In this document: piece by piece, positions 11,298 to 23,600 of the stretch | How positions within the stretch are numbered: the first letter of the stretch is position 1 | How the letters are laid out: each line of letters starts with the position of its first letter | Origin: Styela clava | Lineage: Eukaryota; Chordata; Ascidiacea; Stolidobranchia; Styelidae | Reading direction: 5' to 3' | Length of the DNA: 64,000 bases | Assembly: GCF_964204865.1 (NCBI RefSeq) | Contig: NC_135261.1 | Coordinates: 9,982,001-10,046,000 of the forward strand | Translations under genes and position numbers: made by a program | The notes under the pieces: generated by a model | The model's input: only the letters and a program-made list of their open reading frames with translations | Database searches by the model: none | Told to the model about the DNA's origin: nothing

Positions 11298-14200
11298 ATG
11301 ACGACTCAAATCAACCAGAGTGATTTGATAGAGTACCGTACCAAATTACTACAGGTGATAAATAATTTTAAACTATTGAGTTTTTTTAAGATTCTGCTTT
11401 TATAATACTGTGTTATCAAAGTCATCAAGACGCCATGGATAACGTTATGTCATAATGCTTTAACGTTACCAGATATAACGTTACTCGAGCATCAGATAGA
11501 GTGAGAGGGCCGTCGTAGACTCTGGGAAAGTTTTAATTAATATCAAAATAAATATTTCTCAGCATGACATCGATTTCTAAGCTTCACTGGTGGTTGAACC
11601 ACGTTCTGGAGGTAATCCCTTTAAAAACGGAACCCATTCAATATGTTTCAAACGGACTGGGTTCGCTGTATATTATAAAAAAAAAACTAGAACGAAGAAA
11701 AATTGAAGTAGGCTTTCCACTCAATAATATGTGTTCAAACTTGAAATGATTGTATTCCACAGAGGTTGGAGGAGTTGCGGTACAAGCGAAAAGAATGTAA
11801 TGATTTACGAAATCAAGTAGAAAAATCTTTGGCAGATAAACTGCATGCTGAGCAGGATTTAGAAGAAATCAAAACAAAGCTCCAGGTATAATTTTTATTT
11901 TTCAGTTTTTATATACCGGTACTATTTGCTTTGATGTTTGAAATTACTTTTTTTCCATATATATATAAACTTTTTTCTGTCGACGAACCTTTCAAAATGA
12001 CGGCGATATCTCTCATATTGCGTTGGTTGCAACGAGAGAAATAGCTTGCTATTTTTCGGGTGATCGTCTGCCCGTTTTGGACGATCGCAATGACGTACTT
12101 TTTTCGGTGACGTAGTCAGGTGGGGATTTGGAATGACATATGCAAAAATTGTTCAGCCAGGCCAAATAGAAGTGCATGTGGTACTAAACTATTTGTGCAG
12201 AGATGCTGATACTATATGATAGAATGCATCCATTCCGAAGTTCACCATAGTAATAATTGAAACGCTGGTGATTGCAATATGCTGATTCAAATAGGAATGT
12301 GATAATAATGCTAGTTTTTACGTTCTTGTTTCCAGATTGAGATGTTACAAAAGTAGACTAGACACACAAAATTTTATGGTAGTCGGTCGCACCAAAACTA
12401 TTTTACTGTAGGGGATGAAATGATGTGTTAATAAGCAATTCATCATTCTTAGAACACGGAACAGAAAAACGAACAGCTTTTAATTGAATTGAAACAAACG
12501 TCGGCGTCTGTAACCGAAACTAAATATAAGGAAGAAAACGAAAAACTAAAGGAATCATTGGAAACGGCAGATAAAACTGTTTCTGGTCTAAAAAAGGAAC
12601 TTAGTTTGATGAGTCTGGAAAGGTTAGGTGTAGTTAGACTATCTTTTCTTGATTTGATTATACATTTTATGTCAATAACCATATCACATCATGAATTGAT
12701 TGAAGTTTACTGAAAAAAATTAAATTCGTTATTTTCGTTACGACTCGTTCGACTTCCGTTACTTATTTGACTTAATATTTCGAAACTCCTTTTTTGTTAT
12801 TGCCATTTTGTAAAACAACTCTCGCGTGAATTGAGAGTTGTATAATTTTCCTTATAGTGTACGTATGCTGTATGATATTATATCAATGATAAATTCTGCC
12901 ATAAAAAATGATTCTTATGAAGAAAAAAAATTATTAGAAAAGATTTACCCCAGTACCTCTCGCCATTATAGGCTATTCAATCACCCGAAATGACCATATC
13001 AAATTTATTTATTATAATAAGTGAATTTGACGCAATTTTTTGTCGGGCCGTTTGACCTAAAGGAGGGATCCCAAATTCACCGTACGTACTCTTGTATTGT
13101 AATTATGTAGGTGTTGTATAACACCATTTTCCGTTACACCACTTTTCTTATTCGGGTGTTAATATATTTTAGACATCATTTGGAGATCAACTTAAAACAA
13201 GCAGAACAAAAAGCATCTTCTAAAGTAACTTCCACAAGCGCCGTTATTGAACGTCTGAAATCGATTGAATTGACGACAGAAAAATTGTCGAAGTTATTGC
13301 AAGAGGTTTGATTACTTTTTACACTTAATCAAATATAAATTCTACGTTGTTAACTAATGATTGTACTCAATATCTCACAGACCTAATATTTCGTTCCATG
13401 ACTCGTTTGGCTCATTCGTATACGAATACACAAGCAGTTATTGATATAGAGGTTCCATGAAGCTTTGTATTACAAAAATCCTGGTACGACAAACAGCCTA
13501 TTAATTAAATTTAGTGCACAATTTACAGTTTTATAATGGTAAAGAAGAACGTGGATCAAGAATATTCAACCAATGTCTCAAAAGGAACTTGCTCTGTCCA
13601 TGGGTCGTGTATTTACACATGCAACACTTATATCAATACTGAGGCAATTTTCGATACTCGATTTTATGAAATACGTGTGTGAAAACGCGGATTCGCATAC
13701 ACACGAAAACCGAAAAAGGCTCATTATGCCGCATTAATCCGTTATTATCCTGGTCCATCATTTTTTCAGGGGTTTGTACAAATAATAATAACATTTAATA
13801 CAAATAAATAATAACAATTTATATCTATCCCATCCCTATACTATAATACTATAATAGTAGATCACTTATTGCTAGTTTAAATTAACGTCTTTTCATTACC
13901 AATTTCCAATTGATGGTAGATGGAGATGGTATGTTTTTTCTACAATCCGTGACATGGCGGGTCACCGACAAAGAAAAACGCGAGTAAGTGGTTCGCCATC
14001 TTTGAACTTTTTACTGAATACTTTCCTATTTAGTCCACAGCCGCTCAAACATTGCTTCGAAAGAACGTAGAATCTTCGAAAACTATGAATAGAGAATTGG
14101 TTCGTGTATGCGCACATGGAACATGTTTAATCAATGAATACAAGCGGGAGAAAGACGATCTTCAAAAGCGGGTAACCGTAGCAAAGCTTAAGATAAAAAT

Positions 14201-17200
14201 ATTGTATTTCCAAGTCATGCTTCAAATACATTTAATGCATTAACGACTAATTCTCGTATATTTATTCACAATTGAGGATCTCAATTATCGTCGAACTTTA
14301 TTTCTACACCGAAAAATTTCCCGTTGTTGGCTTTTTCTCAGAGCTGTTTTTCTTATAAGTTTAAAGTTTTTTAAATCTCAGCTACGTATATTTTTATTAC
14401 CAATGCCTTCACAAGTGGAGCTCTTAGTGCGTTATCGGTGCCTTGTGACACTTTTAATTTATCGTCTTTTGGGAAAATCTATTTTTTTTACGAAGTAGTA
14501 TTAATTTATAGCTTCTAGAGCAAGAATCGCGATATCGTTTACAAGCACATGATGGAGAATTGAGCGACAAAGAAAAGATTTTGACTAGCCAGGTCAGAAT
14601 TTTTTTACGTGAGATATTTTGCTTTGTATAAGACGCCAGCTAAGCAAATAGATACTAAAAATTAGAAAGGTGTTATATTTTGAAGGCCGATTACTTTCTA
14701 TGTACGCTATCTAGCGTATTCAATTTATTATGTGAGTTGAAATTGAATTAACTTGTAGATATTTTTCGATTATTTAGATTTTTAAATATTGTTTTATCAA
14801 AACTGTTGAATCAAACTATGCAAACGTATGGTAACAACCCATAAGCTCATTAAAAGCTCGTTTTTAACATTTTCTTGGGAAGTTTCGATAAATTGCGGAA
14901 AATAATATTGTGTGTTTTAATACATTATTAGGTTTGTGTCATGAAAAACTGGGTAGAATATTTCCTTGTATTTTACACTATAGATATCAGATATGAAAAA
15001 CGAAATTCAATGTCTTGAAGATCAAAATATGAAGCAAAAACAAACCATACACGATTTGCGTTGTCGTCTTCTAGATGCAGAAAATTGTAGGACCGATGCA
15101 TTGAAGATCGTCGAATTAAAAAAAGGAGACGATAAAGACGTAGTTGGTAAATTGTGCTATTTTTCTATGAAGAATAATTAATTTAGAAGGGTTTATTAGT
15201 AGACTGGTGTTTTATGCGAATGACATTACATGCGAATGTCAACTTATACTTCTCAGTACATCAAAGCAGCACCATTTCAGTTCTGCAAATATATTGATTT
15301 CAGAATTGCAACGACGATTGGAATTATTTGAAAATACCTGTATACAATTAGAAAATACAAACAGTGATTTGATGGACAAGGTAGAGAAAATGAAAGCTGA
15401 ACACGGAGAAGAGGTAGGTTAAGTCACAATGAGTGCAATTATATCATTGTTGATGCCCAACATATGTTTCATAAAAGACGACTTTTATTTCTTATAGTTA
15501 AAATCATTTTTCTGCTCAAAACTTCATTTTTTAATTGTATTGAAATTGATTTGAAAGTATTAGAAAAATTCTAATTACGTTCTATACTGATAACCTACGT
15601 TTTCAAGATATCGCAAGTAAAAATGGAGGCAAAGCAATCGGAAAACGAAATGAAGAAGCAGATTGAAACCTTAAAATCAGAACTAATTGAAGCAGAAAAA
15701 AATATTGTAAACACAAAAAGCGAACTGTCAAAACATATTGACACGGAACGGGATATGAAAGGTAAAACGATTGCGGTATAAGTTTCAAAGCAAAATTACT
15801 TTATATTCAATTTATCATTCTATGGACATTGATGTGGGAAGTGGATTGTTGTCGAACTTGAAATATCAAACGTTTAAGACCAGCAGTTTTAGGCCATATT
15901 GTTTCAATTAAAGTTTTGGTAGTTAGTTAAAAACAAAATCGTATTTCGGACGTTATGTTATTTTATGCTACTACAATAATATTATTATTATTCAATCAAG
16001 ACAAATATCTACTCTGGCCCTTATTACATTAAGAACAAATTTTAAAATTGATTGTTGTTTTTGTATAATGCCAAATAATTTAAATATGTTTTAGAATTTT
16101 GTGAGTGGATTTTCCATAAGTAAATTTTTTTTAGACTTTTTGTGCCCTGCTCGTACTCTGAATTATTGAAATATTGTATAATTTATTTGTAACATATTTT
16201 TTAATTAGTCATTTTGTTCTTGTATTTCAATTGTCTGCGTAATAGTGAGGAGAATTATATTTAGCAGAGCTCAAAGTGAGATTTGATTCACACATGCGCT
16301 CAAAAATATTTTGCAGAGCTTAGAGTGAGATTTGATTCGCTGGAAAACGACAAACGTATTTATTGTGAGGAATCAATGAAATTAGGAGAAGAAAACAAAT
16401 CTTTGATGGAAAAACTTGAAAATTTGAGCAAAGAAATTTCTAAGAATGAAAACAAAAAGGATAAAGCCTGCTATGATCAAGAAAGTCAGACAGAGGTACT
16501 TGAAAAAAATCACTTTGACACCATTGTATTACTCAAAATCTGAATTTCATTCAGGTTTTCCAGAATATTTGAGCAAAAACAACTATCGAGTCTTTAGAAT
16601 AAAAACAATTTTACCAATTTAATGAATTCATTTATAAATTAGACCGCATGGTATGCCGATGGTGGTTGATATTAGATTCCAACAAATCTTACAAATATCG
16701 AAAATTAAAACAGACTTATTTCATTATTCTGTTCCGAAATAAACTCATTTAAAATAATAATTAAAATTTCATAAAATTCTCTACTTAGATTTAATTTATA
16801 AAATATAAAGATTATGCATGTTTTATGTATGTTCGCTGGCAGAAACATCGCGACCGTTCACGTAAAAGCAAGGTTAATTAATACACCAATAACAAACTCC
16901 ACTGATATGTAGATTTTTCCCACCAAACGAAGTTAAATTGGAACAAAGCTTTAATTGTAGAGATTTACTTGACCTGCTGGAACTAACACATTAAATTTAA
17001 ACTTGTATTTAGTATGGTAGATTGAAAAACGTTTGTTGATATTTCAATTCTAAAACAAAAAATCTTATATACAGAAGCTTTCGTATATTGCTTTCAGAGT
17101 GTGACTGAATCTTCTAAAATGGAAGCTGGCTTATTAAAGGAGAGCACAGTTACAATTCTACCTGACCTATGCTCAAATGTAAACAGCCAGACTTCTACAC

Positions 17201-18438
17201 ACACCCGAGAACAACCGAATTCCGCGACGGATACCGGAATTACTAAACAGAATCTGATTTTAAAAAATAAAATAGGGGATACGGTATTGAATGATAATTC
17301 AGAAATGATGCAAAAACAGGTTGAGATGGGAAACGATTTTGCAACGAAAGTTTCGGATGAACATTTGTTGATCGATTTGAATAAATCGAAACAAGTAGGA
17401 GCTTGTTTGGAGGAGATTTCAGGAGATACAAAACCATTTGTACAGTTTCATACTGGGATAAACGAAACACTGGAAAGTAAGGATAAAGAAAAAATATCGA
17501 ATTCCGAAAGTATTGAAACCAATAATTCTACAAAAATTGTCTTCAAAAATGTAGACAGTACCGTTACGTCGAAAACGAATTCGGAAAATTCTGTCTCGCA
17601 TGGTAGGAAAACGAAATTTCAAGTTTCATTTACTGAACAGCAACACCATGCAACAGACTCTGAAATTTTGCATTCTGAAGGTGTGGAGAGTAATAACGAT
17701 TTTTGGAACGAAACAAAAAAAATTGAATCTATTGAGCATGTTGGCGAAGATAGCAACAAGCGTTACATTACCGACGTTGAGGATAATGAAACTAAACAGC
17801 CCTGTTCTTATACCACTCGAAAAATTTTCAATAAAAATTCAGATTCGACAAATTTCGATCAAGATTCGACGGTTTCTCGTCAAAATTTAGCAAAGAAAAG
17901 GAAACTTTCTAGTACTCCACCAATGTTAGACAATTCTTCGCAATGCAGTCAAATAGACACCGCTCCAATTTTGAAGCAATTGCCGCTAAGATCGATCAAA
18001 AATTTTACAAAGCAAGTGATGTCCAATAAGCCGCAACCAAAGCAGCCAATTGTTCGCTACAAACCTCTGGATATGATACCCAACACCGGTGATACAGGAT
18101 ACGCAGACCAAAATGATTTTCAAGAAACGATTGTTCACCAAGAATACGCCCCGAGTCTGAAAGAGTCACGACACAGCTTTCGGCCATACACTCAAACTCG
18201 TTTTTCTGAAGATTATGTTTGTCTCAAGGAAAGGCTAGCGACTAAATTTTTAAAGCACCCAATTTCGAGAAAAGAATCGCCATCTCGACAAATACCAGAC
18301 GCACTAGTATCCGGCACATCTGGAGGATTTTCTGTGGGTTTTCGATGTCGAAATGACCCTAGGAAATCTGGTTTCGTTCCGGCTAGCGATGACGACGACG
18401 CATTAATTGAAATTTGCGAGTCTGATGATTCACTATGA
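11298..18438 (+). CDS. Coiled-coil protein of unknown family (11 exons)
   Basis: The exons are 11298-11354, 11763-11885, 12453-12622, 13173-13305, 14034-14171, 14512-14592, 14984-15146, 15304-15413, 15608-15761, 16317-16495 and 17098-18438. All introns are GT-AG and the joined frame stays open for about 882 aa. The first half (about 1-435) is charged and heptad-rich, with segments such as NDLRNQVEKSLADK, ENEKLKESLETADKT and ENKSLMEKLENLSKEIS, so long coiled coils are expected. The last exon encodes about 446 residues of Ser/Asn/Lys-rich, probably disordered sequence with basic patches (AKKRKL) and an acidic tail (SDDDDALIEICESDDSL). A centrosomal, spindle, Golgi or nuclear scaffold is possible but cannot be chosen from this. 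An AATAAA-type signal lies near 18,764. Confidence 0.75.
12080..12290 (+). repeat. Interspersed repeat in coiled-coil gene intron 2
   Basis: The block GACGTAGTCAGGTGGGG, then ACATATGCAAAAATTGTT, then GTGCATGTGGTACTAAACTA is shared, with divergence, with sequence upstream of both claudin-like pseudogenes (50,810-51,130 and 60,340-60,660). There it occurs twice in tandem. The class is unknown and no coding potential was seen. Confidence 0.6.
13500..14006. mobile_element. Decayed hAT-like copy in intron 4
   Basis: The right end, GTAAGTGGTTCGCCATCTTTG, is the reverse complement of a CAAAGATGGCGAACC-type end like that of the element at 6803. An internal stretch around TACTCGATTTTATGAAAT and GAAAACGCG also resembles that element near 7,000. 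The left edge and TSD are not clear, so the start is approximate. Confidence 0.4.
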
Positions 18439-18531
18439 CGTCATAATTATTTTTATAAACGATTATTCCCTTTCAATAGAACAGCATTCGGAATTGAAAT
18501 CGTCGTTTTCCTAGTGAAACGATACAGTACA

Positions 18532-18558
18532 GGGGGGGGGGGGGGGGGGGGGGGGGGG
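18532..18558 (+). repeat. G27 homopolymer
   Basis: Twenty-seven consecutive G residues lie about 95 bp past the stop codon of the coiled-coil gene. On the transcript strand this could form stacked G-quadruplexes. Length errors during sequencing are likely in such a run. Confidence 0.9.
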
Positions 18559-19756
18559 TCAACTTCTCCTATGTAGATAGTGGAGGTAAACGTTGGTCCG
18601 AGTGTTTGTCAAATTTAAAACAGTGTTTCTACGAATTGAAAAAAAAGAAGAAGAAATATTTTGGTTGAATTATTGGGGACACTAACCTCAAGAATACGAA
18701 CAAACTATCCGCATGCACAATTGATATTCAATAGTAGTTGTAAACGCCATCAATCTGGTTGAGTTAAATAAACTTATGACACTATTTTGGATCTTTAGAT
18801 AAAATTTTTCTATAATGCTCTTATCAAATGCAACTTCATAGGTTGTTTCTGACAACGTTATCTTTTAGTTAATTCCACATTTTTTATATTATTATTTTTT
18901 AAATTCTTTTTGGTTATTCCTTCTTTTAATGCAATAAAACAAGATATCTAATCTGACATGAAAAGTTTTACTCCTCCAGGGACAAAGTGTACGAAGTCTT
19001 ATTTTTAAAATTGATTTGGAATGGTTGATTTTGAAAATCATCTTCACGACTGCCAGATGGCAGGCAGCTCACAGGAAAACTAAAAATCTCGACGTTATAT
19101 TCTGTAGAATTTTTCATGTGAAGCATAATGTTTTCATATATACAAACAATTTCGGTTAAATTTGGTTATAAAGTATTTTTCGAAATGTTTCTTAGATTGT
19201 CATATATTGTATAAAGTTCTAAAGGCGTTTATGGATAACAGTCTATTTCTCCCTTATGGGGCATATATGTAGTGAATTGCTTTTTTGGCGCTCCAGAAGT
19301 ATGTGTAGCAATATGGAGGTGACTAATTTTGTTCGCCTATTTTACATCAAGTTTTGGGAAGGGACAGAAACCTATGGGCAGAAAGTATATTCACTTGGAT
19401 AACACAGACAGTGCCAAACTCGCAATGTAACTAAAAAAAAGAAAATCGGAATAAAATCATGGCCTAACCCCAACCTGGTACACATACTACGGAAGTACCC
19501 TTTTTTAAATAAGCTGAAGCAGAAAGATTTTAAGTTGTTGAAGTGTCTGCCTGAACATTGCTATGTTCGGATAAAGGTATTTCACTCTCGGTTATAGATA
19601 TATATTAATGGTGAGAAAATTGTATACCAATGTTTTGTGTTTGCTGAGATCAATTTTATGCTGTCATCTCCAGCTCACATTAAAACCACAGTATGTATAC
19701 GTTAGGGTACTGAATTTGAGAACTGGAGCAGTTGTGTGATTTGGAAATTATCGGAA

Positions 19757-19850
19757 CTCCTTAAGTATGCGCACCAAGATGGCGCACAACCTGAACTCAG
19801 GTTGGGGTTCAGGTTGTGCAACATCTTGGTGCGCATACTTCGGGGGAATC
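19757..19850. mobile_element. Hairpin MITE
   Basis: This is a near-perfect inverted repeat. AAGTATGCGCACCAAGATGG and the following GCGCACAACCTGAAC are mirrored by GTTCAGGTTGTGC and CATCTTGGTGCGCATACTT, around a GGTTGGG centre. The same core (CAAGATGGCGCACAACC) occurs in the element at 31,768-31,886 and as a half-site at 19,468-19,498. I found no TSD. Confidence 0.6.
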
Positions 19851-20697
19851 AAATAGATAAGTGCATCATCTGAAAATGGTTCAAATCGGGCATCACGTCA
19901 ACAACATATTGTTATGGTGCGTCATTCATACTCCGCTTGACAAAAATAAATGTGTGACCGCGTTTCCCCGATTTAATAGCAAAGTCGTTGGCAAAAATAC
20001 GTTTCAACACGGAAATAAACTTTATTTACCCGTACTACCTAATACATTTTCGAATGAAATATTTTGTAAATAATGAAACCTGACACAGTTTGATTTTAAT
20101 GAGTTGTAACAAAACCCGCGGTATTTTGTTGGTTAGGGTAGTCAGGCCAGTAGTCAACTACTTTAATATTATTTTTAATATTGCAATATGATAATATATT
20201 TTCAATTTTCATCGTATTGGGTATTCGACTGACGATATTTATCTTCATTTTATAAAATTGGAGTTGATCTTGCCAGATTTAAGGTCTGATTTAAAAACAA
20301 TAGCAAGTTGGCATACTTAAACGAAGACTGTGGGATAACGAACTAAGTATTTTAAAAAGCGTAATTGTGAAAACGTTTCTTGTGCAGTCTTGAAATAGAG
20401 ACACGTTCGTATCGCCTCAAAAATGTCAGATTATTTAAAGAAACCTTTATTTCTCTTGGAAAGGAGGAAATTATTAAAGATTCAGTAAATATAATATTTG
20501 ATTTTGATTTATGATAAATTTTGTTTCATTTTACTCTAAAATGAACTTTACACTGATTAATCTGATTGAACTAATTAATATCTTCTTCTTTATTTGGTTA
20601 CTATAGGAATATGCAAATAGCGTAGTATTGTTATTTGAATATATATTAATATTCATAAAAAATACCTAAAAGCATTTCTAGAAAAACCCTACTGGAC

Positions 20698-23600
20698 ATG
20701 GTTAACAAGACAGTAATCGCAGCTGCAGTAGTAACGTTATTGGCTATCGCTTGTTATCTCATAGCTCTTGCGACGCCCAATTGGGCATATTCTGCGAAAA
20801 CTGGGGCATCAATTGGTTTATTTCAGATCTGTGGAGTGAATTCTGCTACTGGTGGTTGTGTTCCTTCGCAAGGTACGTTGTGACATATTTATGCTAGAAA
20901 GTTTAAACAAAAACAATCAATATTGAATCACCATGTCTGATGTTGTTTTATTGGTTGAATCTACTTATTTGCTAGGCTCTACTAAATACCTATGAATCAT
21001 GAGAGTTATTTACGACCCAGCAAATAGTGGTTGGGGCGAAGCATGAAGCAGTCCAGGTCATTATAAACATAAAAACAAATAAGGTGTAATGAATTTTACA
21101 TATAATAACTGAAATTCAGGGTGAAACTTTTTGACAGAATATAGACTACAAAAGTAGGCTTACCATACGTCCCGGTTTAGCCGGGACAGTCCCGGTTTTG
21201 ACGAGCTGTCCCGGCGTCCCGGCCGGTTGACTCAAATGTCCCGGTTTGTCAGCACGGCTGTCATGGGTGAAAAATTCATATTCCTTATTGGTACAAATTT
21301 TTTTTATTGGTGGCAGCCCATTTACCACTGTTTTGCGACACACTTCGCTAGTTCAGAGAGTAAAAAATTGCTCTATTGTTATGTCACAATCGGTATATGT
21401 TTTAATGCGTTTTCTGGCGTTAACTACAATGCCGTTAAGTTGACGAAATGCCATAAAAAAGTACAAACTTTCTAATGAGTTGAAAGGAGATTTTCCTTAT
21501 TTTGCGCAAACTGAAGGAGGAAAGGTACACTGTACGCATTGCAGATCTGTTTTTCTATTAGTCAAGACGGTCGTTCTGATGTCAACGATCATATCCAAAG
21601 CAGGAAGCACAAAACATTGAGGCATCGACTCGACTGACCAATTTTTTGCGATAACAAATTCGGATGATTCTTTGTCGTTGGCAGCCGACATTTGCCTATC
21701 ACACAAAGTTTTGACTGCACCTCTGAATTAATTTTAATTTTTTTAGCCTAAATTTGCATTAACTTGTAAATATACACAGTTAGAATTTCTGATGTCCGCT
21801 GTCTGATAAGCGGATTCGCTGATTTTGCACGTTTAGCCAGAAATAAATGAGAGTCGATGTTTTTAATTGAATTGCTCCGCTGTTCTCCTCTGAACCTAAT
21901 GATGATTTACTTTAGACCAGTTTCGTATCAGTAACCTTCGATGCATCAAACAGAAAGAATTTAAAGCTTGTTCCAGTTGTGGTTCGTTATTTTTTTACCT
22001 GATGTTTGTTGCGCTCGATTCTATGTAGCCTGGTTACTTCTCACGCACATTAAGAGATTGGAGACTTCAAAAACGCGTCCCAATACCCCAGTCCTGACCC
22101 CAAACCTATATCGGTTAATTGTTACAACTAGTCCGTGCTTTCAAGCAATTAAAGTCTGTAAACAGCGGTTAAAGTGCCGCCAGATTCTTCTGTGCCTTTC
22201 AAGTGCTGCCCCAATATAATTCAACTTGAAATCGGTGAATATCTTTAATAACAATCAACAGACACTTCAAATCAAATCTCGAACATGAATCAGGAAATTA
22301 GAACTTGTCGGGTACCGGAAACGGAATGTTGTTAATGGAACGTAACGTAACTCTTGATACCGGGTATGAGGAACGTAAAGGAACGTTGTTAATGGAACGC
22401 AAAGGAACGGTTTTCTGCCAAAATAATAGATAAAACTAAATAGCTTATATGGCACAATTAATCGAATATAACAGTATTACCATTTTTACAAGCAATAACA
22501 ATTCACATTAATTAGCAGATAACCATATGTCACAATTATGTACAGATTAAATCACATAGGATAAAATAGTATTCACAATACCAAATACAGAATAAATCAT
22601 ACAAGATAAAACAATATTTACATACCGAATGTTTAGGATCTCCAGGCAACTCAATTCAACAAATTATAATCCAAAGTAAATACAAATTAACTTATGTGAC
22701 TAAATACAAGAAACAGCATTTATCATTCTATTTGGACTATATTACAACCCTAACCTGTATCCCTACATTATATTACAACTCCAGTATAAACCGTTGATTT
22801 TAAACCCAATTAATAACTTCAATTCGAATCGTTTATCCTAACCGCGAATAGTAAACCCAATATTAAACACGATAAACAACTACTAGCGCAATAGATTACA
22901 CTGGATACAAGACAGAAGGTGCCAACTCATCGAAGCAGCGTGGCGATAATTTAGAATTCCCGGGATTAATCGAGAAACAGGACTCTGTCGCAATAATGCT
23001 GCGTCGATACGTTTGCAACGTCTGCGTAACAACGTAAAACGTCATCAAATTAGAAACACGTTATGATTCTCGCTAACATTCCCCGCCCCAAATGTAGGAA
23101 CGAAGAGAATACATCTTACAATTCAAAAAGAAAAAGTGAGAATCATCACAAATAAGTAATACAACTAACAATGAATTACTCATCAGCTCTCTGAATCATA
23201 CAAAGTTTTGCTATTGGTCTTCTTAAAAACCCATGAGAAGTTTTGACAGTCACTTGTCTGACAGCTCCAAATTTGTCTGGTATAACTTCCATAATTCTGC
23301 CAGTCAACCACTTCCCTCTTGGTATTGTGTTGTCAACCAGTAACACAAGATCATTGACTTTGAAATTGTCTTCCTTCTTCAACCATTTATGTCGAGCTTG
23401 TAGATTGACAAGTACTTCTCTGGACCATCTTATCCAGAATTGGTCAGCCAAATATTGTATTTGACGCCATCTTCTTCTCGCATAACAATCTTTCTTGTCA
23501 AATATTCCTGGTGGTAAATTTGCTTTATGCTTCAGCAACAATAAATGATTTGGTGAAAGTGGTTCTTCATCCAAAGGATCCATACTAATAGGTGTAAGTG

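Larger units (their letters stand above)
18439..20697. other. Intergenic region between coiled-coil and claudin-like genes
   Basis: No gene is supported. It holds the 3' flank of the coiled-coil gene, a G homopolymer, a hairpin MITE at about 19,762-19,846 and a related half-site near 19,468-19,498. The short open frame at 19861-20073 has no recognisable features. Confidence 0.5.

Noticed and set aside
17101-18438. Reading the long frame as a separate single-exon gene
   Set aside because: It starts at a non-ATG codon directly after an AG acceptor and continues the phase of ten upstream exons.
11298-18438. Naming the coiled-coil gene as Spindly or another known centrosome or Golgi protein
   Set aside because: Only generic coiled-coil character is seen; no family-specific motif supports a name.
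22267-22455. 62-aa frame found in both LTRs
   Set aside because: It repeats only because LTRs are duplicates; no protein features.
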